This document shows, piece by piece, positions 1-7,720 of a stretch of DNA of 41,960 nucleotides (position 1 is the stretch's first letter; each line of letters opens with the position of its first letter). The notes under the pieces are model-generated. The model saw only the letters and a list, made by a program, of their open reading frames with translations. It searched no databases and had not been told where the DNA came from. Made by a program: the position numbers and the translations under genes. This DNA is from CAZTTG01 sp964615935 (GTDB lineage: Bacteria > Planctomycetota > UBA1135 > GCA-002686595): contig CAZTTG010000053.1 of assembly GCA_964615935.1 (NCBI GenBank), forward strand, positions 1 to 41,960, written 5' to 3'.

Positions 1-27
1 TTCGACCGATGATCACGCCACATGCTC

Positions 28-118
28 GGTGCGCTTCGCGCACCTCGCGTGGCGTCACGGCGCCACTCGGCGCCGGCGCGGCAAGTTTGCCGCGCGGGGA
101 GGTCCCCGGCCCGCGGGC
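28..118. repeat. Cluster of five short inverted repeats
   Basis: Five inverted repeats lie almost back to back: 28-34/38-44 (7 bp, TTC loop), 58-64/69-75 (7 bp), 76-84/87-95 (9 bp, two-base centre), 96-100/103-107 (5 bp) and a 10-base palindrome at 109-118. None has a T-tract after it. They sit upstream of the ABC exporter promoter. They could be the terminator region of a gene left of the window, a protein-binding region, or a by-product of extreme GC content. The repeats are directly visible; any role is unknown. Confidence 0.5.
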
Positions 119-163
119 GCTCGCCGAGTAGACCGCTCACGTCTGCCGCACTCCCTTCCCTCC

Positions 164-192
164 TTGGTGGCTCCGGGGAAGCCCCCTATACT
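164..192 (+). promoter_or_regulatory. Promoter of the ABC exporter operon
   Basis: TTGGTG (164-169), a 17-base spacer and TATACT (187-192) make a plausible sigma-70 type promoter. TATACT matches the consensus -10 at five of six positions; the -35 keeps only TTG plus little else. The expected transcription start is near 199-201, which is the GTG start codon of the first ABC gene, so the mRNA may be leaderless. Confidence 0.45.
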
Positions 193-200
193 CCCGCCCC

Positions 201-2084
201 GTGTCCGCGCTCCGCGAGCTCCGCTTCCTGCTCCCCCGGCTGCGGCCCTACCGCTGGCGCTACGCGGTGGGCGGCGCCTGCGTCGTGGGCGCCGTGGCCC
301 TCAAGGTCTTCATCCCCCGGTACCTGGGGGAGGCCTTCGACCGCCTGCTGGAGCTGGAGCGGGAGGGCTCGATGTCGGCCCTGGCGGAAGATGCCCTGAA
401 GCAGGTGGGCGCCCTGGCCCTGGCCATCGTCGGCCTGGCCGCGGGCGTGGCCCTGGTGCGCACCGCCAGCCGGATCCTGGTCCTCGGCACCTGCCGCCGG
501 ATCGTCCACGACCTGCGCCGCCTCCTCTTCGGGCACCTCCTGACCCTGGCGCCCTCCTTCTACGCGCGCCACCCCACCGGTCAGCTCATGTCGCGCTGCG
601 TGAACGACATGCAGAACGTGCAGGGCCTGACCGGGCCGGTCTTCCTGTACATCGTGGAGACCGCCACCCTCTACGCCGTCTGCATCACCTTCATGTGGGG
701 GGTCAGTCCGCAGCTCACCCTGGTGGCCATGCTCCCCTTCCCGCTCTTCCTGCTGCTGGCCCGGCGCCTGGCGGCCCGCGTCCAGCAGGGCTCGCGGGAG
801 GCGCAGCAGAAGCTGGGAGAGGTCAGCGCCAAGGTGGACGAGAGCCTCAGCGGGCACCTGGTCATCCGCTCCCTGGCCCTGGAGGGCTTCGACCGGGACC
901 GCTTCGCGCGCCACTGCGACGACTTCCGCAGCCTGAACCTGCGCGTCACCCGGGCGCGGGCCCTGCTGGTCCCCATGATGAACGGCCTGGCCTCCCTGGG
1001 CACCCTGCTGGTGCTCCTGGTGGGGGGGCCCTGGCTGGTGCGCGGCGAGGTCAGCCTGGGCAGCTTCGTGGCCATGGTCCTCTACCTGGAGATGATGACC
1101 GTGCCCACCCTGATCCTGGGCTTCGTCATCAGCTCGCTGCAGCGCGGCACCGCGGCCCTGGGGAGGATCCGGGAGGTCTTCGAGTTCCAGCCGGCGCTGC
1201 GCGATCCCGACGATCCGCTCGAGGAGGGGGTGGTCGAGGGGGAGATCCGGGTGCGCGACCTCAGCGTCCGCTTCCCGGCCCTCGCCGAGCAGGAGCTCCT
1301 CAGCGGCACCCTGAGCGGGCAGGAGCCCGCCGCGGGCGGCGGGGCCAGCGACGAGCGGGTGGTGCTGGAGGGGATCTCGCTGGACGTGCCCGCGGGCACC
1401 ACCCTGGGCGTGGTGGGTCGCACGGGCGCCGGCAAGACAACCCTGGTGCGGGTGCTCGCGCGGCAGCTCGAGGTCGAGCGCGGGCACGTCTTCATCGACG
1501 GCCGCGACGTGATGGACATGCGCCTGGCCGACGTGCGCCGGCGCATCGGCCTGGTCCCCCAGGAGACCTTCCTGTTCAGCGAGAGCCTGGCCGACAACAT
1601 CGCCCTGGGCCTGCCCGACGCCGAGCGCGCGGCCGTCGAGGAGGCGGCCGAGGTCTCGCGCATCTCCACCGACCTGGCGCAGCTCCCCGACGGCCTGGAC
1701 ACCCAGCTGGGCGAGCGCGGGGTCAACCTCAGCGGGGGGCAGCGGCAGCGCACCGCCCTGGCGAGGGTGGTGCTGCTCGAGCCGCGCATCCTGATCCTGG
1801 ACGACACCCTCTCGGCGGTGGACACCCACACCGCCGACGAGATCATGGCGCGCCTGCGCCCGATGATGGCGGGGCGCACCACCGTGATCGTGGCCCACCG
1901 GGTGTCCACCGTGCGGCACGCCGATCAGATCGCGGTGCTGGACGAGGGGCGGCTGGCGGAGCTGGGGTCGCACTCCGAGCTGGTTGCCGCGGGCGGTCTC
2001 TACGCCCAGCTCTGGGAGCGGCAGCGGGCCCGCGAGGCGCTGGAGGCCGACCTGGACCTGGAGGGCGGGGAGGTGGACTGGTGA
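201..2084 (+). CDS. ABC exporter half-transporter, degenerate-site subunit (MdlA/YheI type)
   Basis: This 627-residue protein has an N-terminal six-helix membrane domain (about residues 1-330) and a C-terminal ATPase domain, the usual half-transporter plan. Walker A is GRTGAGKT (406-413), the signature is LSGGQ (510-514), and Walker B ends in D534-D535. D535 replaces the catalytic glutamate, which in this family marks the non-hydrolysing site of a heterodimeric exporter. A loop of about 30 residues is inserted early in the ATPase domain (around 360-390). The GTG start has no Shine-Dalgarno sequence and lies just after a -10 box. The last bases overlap the start of the partner gene. The substrate is unknown; multidrug or lipid export is typical of the family. 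Confidence 0.93.
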   Translation: MSALRELRFLLPRLRPYRWRYAVGGACVVGAVALKVFIPRYLGEAFDRLLELEREGSMSALAEDALKQVGALALAIVGLAAGVALVRTASRILVLGTCRRIVHDLRRLLFGHLLTLAPSFYARHPTGQLMSRCVNDMQNVQGLTGPVFLYIVETATLYAVCITFMWGVSPQLTLVAMLPFPLFLLLARRLAARVQQGSREAQQKLGEVSAKVDESLSGHLVIRSLALEGFDRDRFARHCDDFRSLNLRVTRARALLVPMMNGLASLGTLLVLLVGGPWLVRGEVSLGSFVAMVLYLEMMTVPTLILGFVISSLQRGTAALGRIREVFEFQPALRDPDDPLEEGVVEGEIRVRDLSVRFPALAEQELLSGTLSGQEPAAGGGASDERVVLEGISLDVPAGTTLGVVGRTGAGKTTLVRVLARQLEVERGHVFIDGRDVMDMRLADVRRRIGLVPQETFLFSESLADNIALGLPDAERAAVEEAAEVSRISTDLAQLPDGLDTQLGERGVNLSGGQRQRTALARVVLLEPRILILDDTLSAVDTHTADEIMARLRPMMAGRTTVIVAHRVSTVRHADQIAVLDEGRLAELGSHSELVAAGGLYAQLWERQRAREALEADLDLEGGEVDW

Positions 2085-3910
2085 GCGCGCACCGCATGGG
2101 CAGCCAGTACGCCGGCGGAGCGGCCTTCGACCTGCGGCTGTTCCGGCGCCTGTGGCGGCAGCTCGGCCGGCACCGGCGCCTGATCTGGGTGGCCCTGGGG
2201 CTCCTGCTGGTGGCCTCGGCCTGCCGCCTGACCATGCCCTGGCTGGTGCGCACGGCCATCGATCTGCACCTCGTCCCGGGGAGGCTCGAGGGCTTCCACC
2301 TCCTGCTGGGCGCCCTGGCGGGCGTGGCCCTGCTCGAGTTCGCCGTCCGCCGCTGGCAGATGTACGTCGTGGACCTGGCCGGGCAGAACGGCCTCTTCGA
2401 CCTGCGCCAGCGCGTCTTCGCCCACCTGCAGCGCCTGCCCGCCTCCTTCTTCGACAGGACCCCCATCGGCAAGCTGGTGGGGCGCGTGACCACCGACGTG
2501 GAGGCCCTGCAGGAGATGTTCTCCCAGGGCGTGGTGACCATCCTCAACGACCTGCTCCTGGTGGGCGCCACCCTGGCCATCCTGCTGGCCATGAGCTGGA
2601 AGCTGACGCTGGTGTGCCTGGTCATCGTGCCGGCGCTGCTCGCGGTCACCTTCTTCGTGCGCATCCGGGTGCGGTCGGCCTACGTCCGGATGCGCTCGCG
2701 CACCTCGCGGGTAAACGCCTACCTGCACGAGCAGATCTCGGGCATGCCGGTAGTGCAGATGTTCACCCGGGAGGAGCGCTCCATGGCCGGCTTCCAGGGG
2801 ATCAACGGCGAGCTGCGCGACGCCCAGCTGGCCACCGTGCGCTGGGAGTCGTGCCTGTCGGCGGCCATGGAGATGCTGGGCAACTTCACCGTGGCCCTGA
2901 TCGTCTTCTTCGGCGGCCGGGCGGTCATCGGCGGGCTGGGGCCGGCGGCGGTGGGGGACTCGCTGTACGGGGGCCTCAGCCTGGGGACCCTCTTCGCCTT
3001 CGTGATGTACATGCAGCGCTTCTTCCAGCCGCTGAACGAGCTCAGCATGAAGTACACGGTCATGCAGAACGCCATGACCGCCAGCGACCGCATCTTCACC
3101 CTGCTGGACCAGGGCGGCGTGCCGGCCGAGCCCGAGGAGCCCTTCACCCCCGCGCGCACCGACGGCCGGATCGAGTTCCGCCGCGTGAGCTTCGGCTACG
3201 ACCCCGCCCGACCCGTCCTGCGGGAGATCGGCTTCACCCTGGAGCCGGGCGAGCGGGTGGCCATCGTGGGCGCGACCGGGGCCGGCAAGACCACCCTGCT
3301 GAAGCTCCTGACGCGCCTCTACGAGCTGGAGCAGGGGGAGATCCTGCTGGACGGGGTCGACGTGCGCCAGCTCGCCCTGCAGGACCTGCGCCGGCGGGTG
3401 GGGGTCGTGACCCAGGACGTCTTCCTCTTCGAGGGCGACATCCTCTCCAACATCCGGCTGGGCCTGGAGGCGATCGGCGAGGAGGAGGCCCGGGCGGCGG
3501 CGGACCGCCTGCACCTGGACCAAGTGGTGTCCCGCTTCCCCGGCGGCTACCGCGAGCGGGTGCAGGAGCGCGGCAAGAACCTCTCGGCGGGGGAGAAGCA
3601 GCTCATCTCCTTCGCGCGGGTGCTGGCCCGGCAGCCGGCGGTGCTGGCGCTGGACGAGGCCACCTCGAACGTGGACTCGGCCACCGAGCACCTCCTGCAG
3701 GAGGCGGTCCACCAGCTCATGCTGGGCCGCACCTCCCTGATCATCGCCCACCGCCTGTCCACCATCCGCGACGTGGACCGCATCCTGGTCCTGCACAAGG
3801 GGCGGCTGGTCGAGGAGGGGACCCACGCCGGCCTGCTGGCGCGGCGCGGCATCTACTGGCGGCTGTACCAGCTCCAGTACCAGGAGCAGGAGCCCGGCGG
3901 GGGCGGATGA
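2081..3910 (+). CDS. ABC exporter half-transporter, catalytic subunit (MdlB/YheH type)
   Basis: This is a 609-residue half-transporter with an N-terminal membrane domain (about 1-340) and an ATPase domain. Walker A is GATGAGKT (397-404 onward), the signature is the variant LSAGEKQ (from 501), and Walker B is VLALDE with a normal catalytic glutamate at E526. The variant signature and intact glutamate complement the upstream subunit: the dimer would have one consensus site (this Walker A/B with the partner's LSGGQ) and one degenerate site. I chose GTG at 2081 because it overlaps the previous stop (GTGA) and follows a GGGGAGG ribosome site by seven bases; ATG at 2096 lacks such a site. The two genes form an operon. 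Confidence 0.93.
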   Translation: MSAHRMGSQYAGGAAFDLRLFRRLWRQLGRHRRLIWVALGLLLVASACRLTMPWLVRTAIDLHLVPGRLEGFHLLLGALAGVALLEFAVRRWQMYVVDLAGQNGLFDLRQRVFAHLQRLPASFFDRTPIGKLVGRVTTDVEALQEMFSQGVVTILNDLLLVGATLAILLAMSWKLTLVCLVIVPALLAVTFFVRIRVRSAYVRMRSRTSRVNAYLHEQISGMPVVQMFTREERSMAGFQGINGELRDAQLATVRWESCLSAAMEMLGNFTVALIVFFGGRAVIGGLGPAAVGDSLYGGLSLGTLFAFVMYMQRFFQPLNELSMKYTVMQNAMTASDRIFTLLDQGGVPAEPEEPFTPARTDGRIEFRRVSFGYDPARPVLREIGFTLEPGERVAIVGATGAGKTTLLKLLTRLYELEQGEILLDGVDVRQLALQDLRRRVGVVTQDVFLFEGDILSNIRLGLEAIGEEEARAAADRLHLDQVVSRFPGGYRERVQERGKNLSAGEKQLISFARVLARQPAVLALDEATSNVDSATEHLLQEAVHQLMLGRTSLIIAHRLSTIRDVDRILVLHKGRLVEEGTHAGLLARRGIYWRLYQLQYQEQEPGGGG

Positions 3911-3917
3911 ACGAGCC

Positions 3918-3947
3918 GCGCCCGGCACCCCTCGGGGCGCCGGGCGC
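3918..3947. terminator. Hairpin between convergent genes
   Basis: A perfect 9-bp stem (3918-3926 with 3939-3947) encloses a further CCC/GGG pairing. It lies between the stop of the ABC operon at 3910 and the stop of the minus-strand protease at 3968. There is no T-tract on either strand, so it may act as a weak or factor-assisted bidirectional terminator. Confidence 0.5.
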
Positions 3948-3967
3948 GCGCGGGTCGCGTCAGGAGG

Positions 3968-6325
3968 TCAGTCGCAGTAAGTGACCTCTAGGGCGTCGGA
4001 GAGGCTGGTGCCGTAGCCCGACAGGTCGAGCTTGTCCCGGCCCCAGCCCTGGAAGTACTCGACGTTGCCGGAGGTCTTGCCGGAGATGTCGATGGTCCAC
4101 TCGGCGAAGCCGGAGCCGTCGAGCACCTTCACCGGCATCCTCTGCACCGGGGGAAGCACGCACAGGACGCCCCCCTGGAAGGACAGGTTGTTGGGCGCGG
4201 TGCCCCAGAACACGATCGCGGCCTTGCCGGGGATCATGTCGGAGATGTTCACCTTGAAGTCGTTGGTGCCGATGCTGGCGTCCCCGACGAAGCCGATGTA
4301 GGGCAGGGTCAGGTTCGAGGTCAGCTTGGCGGTGCAGTAGCTCACCGGGTCCGGGCAGCCGCCGCAGCTCACCGCCGAGACGTCGAAGGCGTCCAGGCCC
4401 GATTCGTTGATGCTCTGCGGGTCGTCGTCGTTGGTGGTGAAGCGCACCTGCATGTTGGCGGTGAAGCTCACGCCGGCGGCCTGCAGCTCGGCGGCCGTGA
4501 TGGCGTGGGTGCGCCAGCTGGTGTTGCCGTTGGTGGTGTGCCGGGCGATCTCGATCCAGGAGCCGGCGCCGCCGCTGCTGTTGATCTCGACCAGGATCAT
4601 GTCGATGCCCGAAGCGTCGGTCAGGTAGAGGTAGTAGGCGTAGCTGATCTGGGCTGCGCCCCCGCTCATGTCGATGATGGGCGAGGTCAGGCGCACCGCG
4701 CCGCCGTCGACGTCGGTGTTGCCGGTGGCGTTCTCGGTCAGGTAGCACTGGCCGCTGCCGTCGTAGTCCGAGATGGGGTCGTAGGCCCAGCTCGGGTCGT
4801 TGACCGGGACCCCGCGCTCCCAGTCGCCCGTGCTGGCGCCCAGGTTCTGGGCGGTCCAGCCCTGGTTGGTCTGGAAGTCGTCGTGGAAGATGGTCGTCAG
4901 GGTCCCCACGATCGCGGTGTAGACGATGGTGGGCGCGCCCGAGGGATCGACCACCAGGCCGCACTGGGCGTCCTGCAGGCTGAAGTAGAACTCGGGGTTG
5001 TCGCCGCAGGCCGCCGGCGGCAGGTCGGCGGCGTAGGTGCCGCCGCCCTGGGGGGACATCACGATGGCCGCGTAGGTCCCGCCCTGGTAGCGGTAATGCA
5101 GCTGCACCGAGCCGGCCACCGGGTTGCCGCTCACGGCGATGGACACCGGTGTGGCCACGCCGGGCACCAGGGCCGCGGGCGGGTTGGAGGTGATGGTGGT
5201 CCCCGCCAGGCAGACGCCGGTGGGATTGGCCAGGGCGTTCTGCAGGCCGCTGTGGTTGATGCCGGTGCCGGAGTTGCCGGAGGTGGCCGAGCAGCCGCCG
5301 TGGGTGTGGATGCCCACCGCCAGGCCGGTCTGCTCCCAGATCACCGGGGAGCCGGAGTTGCCACCGGTGGTGTCGGTCTGGTACTGCACCAGGCTTCCGC
5401 TGCTGGTGACCATGGGTCCCACGTGGGTCTGCTGGACCTGGTTGTGGGAGGGCGGGGTGTTGTCGGTCCCGAAGCCGGTGATGCGGATGTCGTTGCCGCT
5501 GACCGGCGGCGGGTTGGTCAGGCTGAAGGCCGCGCCCTGGGCCTGGAAGGCGGTCAGGCCGGTGGTCGAGTTGGGGAAGGTGCCGTAGTAGGCCCAGTCG
5601 TCCCCGACCCCCTGGCCGCCGTTGCCCTGGAGCGAGGCCGTGTCGACCGAGTACTGGTCGGAGGGCGGCGGGTGGTTGAGGCTGCCGCCCGAGCTGGAGA
5701 GCGGCACGTTGAACTCGATCACCTGCAGGCCGCTGCCCGCGCAGTGCCCGGCGGTCAGCATGCACTTGGCGCAGTCATCGATGATCCAGCCGGTGCAGCC
5801 GGTGGGCATCTGCCGCCCGGCCCGCACGTCGTAGGACAGCACGCGGTCGTCGTTGGGTCCGCACTGGGACTCGGGCATGCCGGGCACTCCGCAGTCCACG
5901 TCGCGCAGCACCAGGCGGCTGGGAGAGGTGCCGGGGTGCGCCACGATCTCGACCTGGACCGCGTCGCCGTTGAAGTAGGCGCTCGAGTTCTGCCACTGCC
6001 GGCAGTGCCGGGCGTCCAGCTCCTGAACGGCGCCGTCCTCCCAGGAGGTCACGCGCAGGATGGCGCCGGTTCCCGCCAGGAGATCGCCACCCAGGTGGAC
6101 CTCGTCGAAGTACAGCCGCAGCCAGTCGCTGCCGTGCACCAGGACGGGGAAGGAGACCACGACCTCGGTGGTGTCGCCGTTGTTGGCGACTCAGCCGGTG
6201 TCGTAGGCGTACTCCACGTTCACGGTGGGGGGGATCACAACCTGGGCCGTCGCCGTGCCGCTTCCGGCCACGAGGGCGGCCGCGACGAGCAGGCCGGCGC
6301 CCAGGGCGTGTTTGCTGGAGGTCAT
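3968..6325 (-). CDS. Secreted trypsin-like serine protease, frame interrupted by TGA at codon 45
   Basis: Read from ATG at 6325, the frame gives a signal peptide (about residues 1-27, ending ATAQ) and then a TGA at codon 45 (6193-6191). It is open from there to 3968, 785 residues in all. The catalytic triad of an S1-type protease is visible: H194 in LTAGHC, an aspartate at D242 or D243, and S324 in GGNSGSP. After the protease come beta-rich segments (about 365-665) resembling extracellular adhesion modules, then a C-terminal domain starting SYCTAK that I associate with planctomycete exported proteins. ATG 6325 has an AGAGG ribosome site. Without readthrough, only an unexported fragment from a GTG near 6160 could be made. 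The TGA may be a mutation, a sequence error or a recoded codon. Confidence 0.85.
6173..6193 (-). other. In-frame TGA followed at once by a 6-bp hairpin
   Basis: On the minus strand the TGA (6193-6191) is followed directly by GTCGCC, a six-base loop AACAAC, and GGCGAC (6190-6173). A bacterial selenocysteine element lies just after UGA, but this stem is short, starts without a gap, and its loop does not resemble the E. coli fdhF loop. It is recorded as structure, not as a SECIS call. Confidence 0.4.
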
Positions 6326-6365
6326 GCTGTCGTTCCTCTTCTCGGGGGTGGGGGGTGGTTCCGGG

Positions 6366-6382
6366 GGCGGGCGTGGCCCGCC
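6366..6382 (-). repeat. Perfect 7-bp hairpin in the protease leader
   Basis: GGCGGGC (6366-6372), loop GTG, GCCCGCC (6376-6382) form a perfect stem. If transcription of the protease starts near 6397, this stem lies in its 5' leader, about 40 bases before the ATG. The role is unknown. Confidence 0.35.
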
Positions 6383-6403
6383 GCCGGGAGTGGGGACGTA
6401 TCA

Positions 6404-6409
6404 AGTATA
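6404..6409 (-). promoter_or_regulatory. -10-like TATACT upstream of the protease
   Basis: Read on the minus strand, 6409-6404 is TATACT, identical to the -10 box of the ABC operon. No convincing -35 box lies 16-18 bases upstream. The predicted start near 6397 leaves a leader of about 70 bases. Confidence 0.3.
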
Positions 6410-6499
6410 GACCCGGTTCCCCGGAGCGCGCCGGGGAGTGCTGGGGGACCGCCCGGGTCCGTTTCCGGCGCGTAGGAGCAGGGTTCGGAGGAGGTAACG

Positions 6500-7720
6500 G
6501 TGGCCCGGCGGTCGACCCGGCGCTATGCCTGGGGCATGGATCGTGCGCAGCCCCCTCCGCCCGGCGAGCCCGACTTCCCCGGGCCCCTGCTCCCGCTCTT
6601 CCTGTCCCCGGCGCTGGTCATCTGGATGGAGCGGGTGGGCCACAACGTGGACCGGATCATCCGGAGCCTGGGGGGGAGGCCGGAGAGGTGGCGGCCCCAC
6701 CTCAAGACGACGAAGATACCGGATGTCTGGCGCGTGCTGCTCGATGCCGGCGTCCGCCACTTCAAGTGCGCCACGACCCGAGAGGCCTCCCTCCTGCTCG
6801 AGCTCGGCGAGGGGAACATCGCCTCGGGAGAGGTGGACCTCCTGGTGGCCTATCCCCTGGTGGGGCCCGCGCTGCGGCGAGTCGCCCAGCTCGCGGCTGA
6901 CCACCCTCGTTCCCGACTGTCCATCCTGGTCGAGGACGCCGCCGGGATCGCGGACGCGCCGCCGTCGGTCGGGCTCTTCGTGGACGTGAACCCCGGGATG
7001 GATCGTACCGGGGTGCCGGCGAGGCGCGCCGAGGCCATCGAGGGGCTGGCGCGGCTGTCCGGAGATCGCTTCCGCGGGCTGCACTTCTACGACGGCCACC
7101 TGGGGCACCTCCCCTTCGATGAGCGGCGCGAGGCGAGCTTCGAGGCCTACGATCGCCTGATGGGCCTGGTGGAGGGCCTGCGGCGCGCGGGGCTGCCTCC
7201 GCGCGAGGTGATCACCAGCGGAACCCCCAGCTATCCCTGCGCCCTGGCCTACACCCCCTTTCAGGAGCTCGGGGACTGCGTGCACCGCGTGTCGCCGGGA
7301 ACGGTCGTCTACTGGGACGGCAGGTCGCGGGAGCAGCTCCCGGACTCGGACCTCGAGCCGACGGCCCTGTTGATGGCGCGGGTCGTGAGCCACCCCGATG
7401 ACCGGCTGGTCACCTGTGACGCGGGCAGCAAGTCACTGGCGGCCGAGGTGGGCGACCCCTGCGCGAGCGTGCTGGGTCGCCCCGGGCTCGTGGCACGAGC
7501 CCCGAGCGAGGAGCACCTGCCCCTCGAGGTGAGATCGGGAGAGCCGCCGGCGCGCGGGGAGATCCTCTGGCTCCTGCCTCGCCACATCTGCCCGACGGTG
7601 AACCTGGCGGAGCGAGCGCTGCTGGTCTTGCCCGGCCGCATCGTGCACCCGGTGAAGGTGGCCGCCCGCGGCCACGAGCTCGGGGACGACCTGTGGCGAG
7701 CTCCCGCTCGCGGGGAGTGA
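6500..7720 (+). CDS. PLP-dependent D-serine dehydratase / D-threonine aldolase-like enzyme
   Basis: This 406-residue protein belongs to the fold-type III PLP family with an alanine-racemase-like barrel. RPHLKTTK (65-72) holds the expected PLP lysine, K69. The C-terminal HIC motif (H362, C364) matches the zinc ligands of the Dsd1-type D-serine dehydratases, and GTPSYP (around 250) fits the phosphate-binding region. Likely reactions are D-serine deamination to pyruvate or D-threonine cleavage; the sequence alone does not decide. The GTG start follows GGAGGAGG by five bases; a later ATG at 6536 has no ribosome site. It is divergent from the protease, and its stop abuts the stop of the convergent NACHT gene. 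Confidence 0.83.
   Translation: MARRSTRRYAWGMDRAQPPPPGEPDFPGPLLPLFLSPALVIWMERVGHNVDRIIRSLGGRPERWRPHLKTTKIPDVWRVLLDAGVRHFKCATTREASLLLELGEGNIASGEVDLLVAYPLVGPALRRVAQLAADHPRSRLSILVEDAAGIADAPPSVGLFVDVNPGMDRTGVPARRAEAIEGLARLSGDRFRGLHFYDGHLGHLPFDERREASFEAYDRLMGLVEGLRRAGLPPREVITSGTPSYPCALAYTPFQELGDCVHRVSPGTVVYWDGRSREQLPDSDLEPTALLMARVVSHPDDRLVTCDAGSKSLAAEVGDPCASVLGRPGLVARAPSEEHLPLEVRSGEPPARGEILWLLPRHICPTVNLAERALLVLPGRIVHPVKVAARGHELGDDLWRAPARGE

Noticed and set aside
186..1973. Long minus-strand open frame opposite the first ABC subunit
   Set aside because: His/Gln/Gly-rich product without recognisable domains; the plus-strand ABC motifs explain the sequence.
6173..6193. Firm call of a selenocysteine codon in the protease
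   Set aside because: The hairpin is short and starts without spacing, the loop lacks known SECIS features, and there is no reason for a redox residue there. Error or mutation is at least as likely.
4505..6475. Long plus-strand open frame opposite the protease
   Set aside because: Low-complexity Val/Gly/Ala/Asp product, a mirror of the protease codons; the minus strand carries signal peptide, triad and domains.
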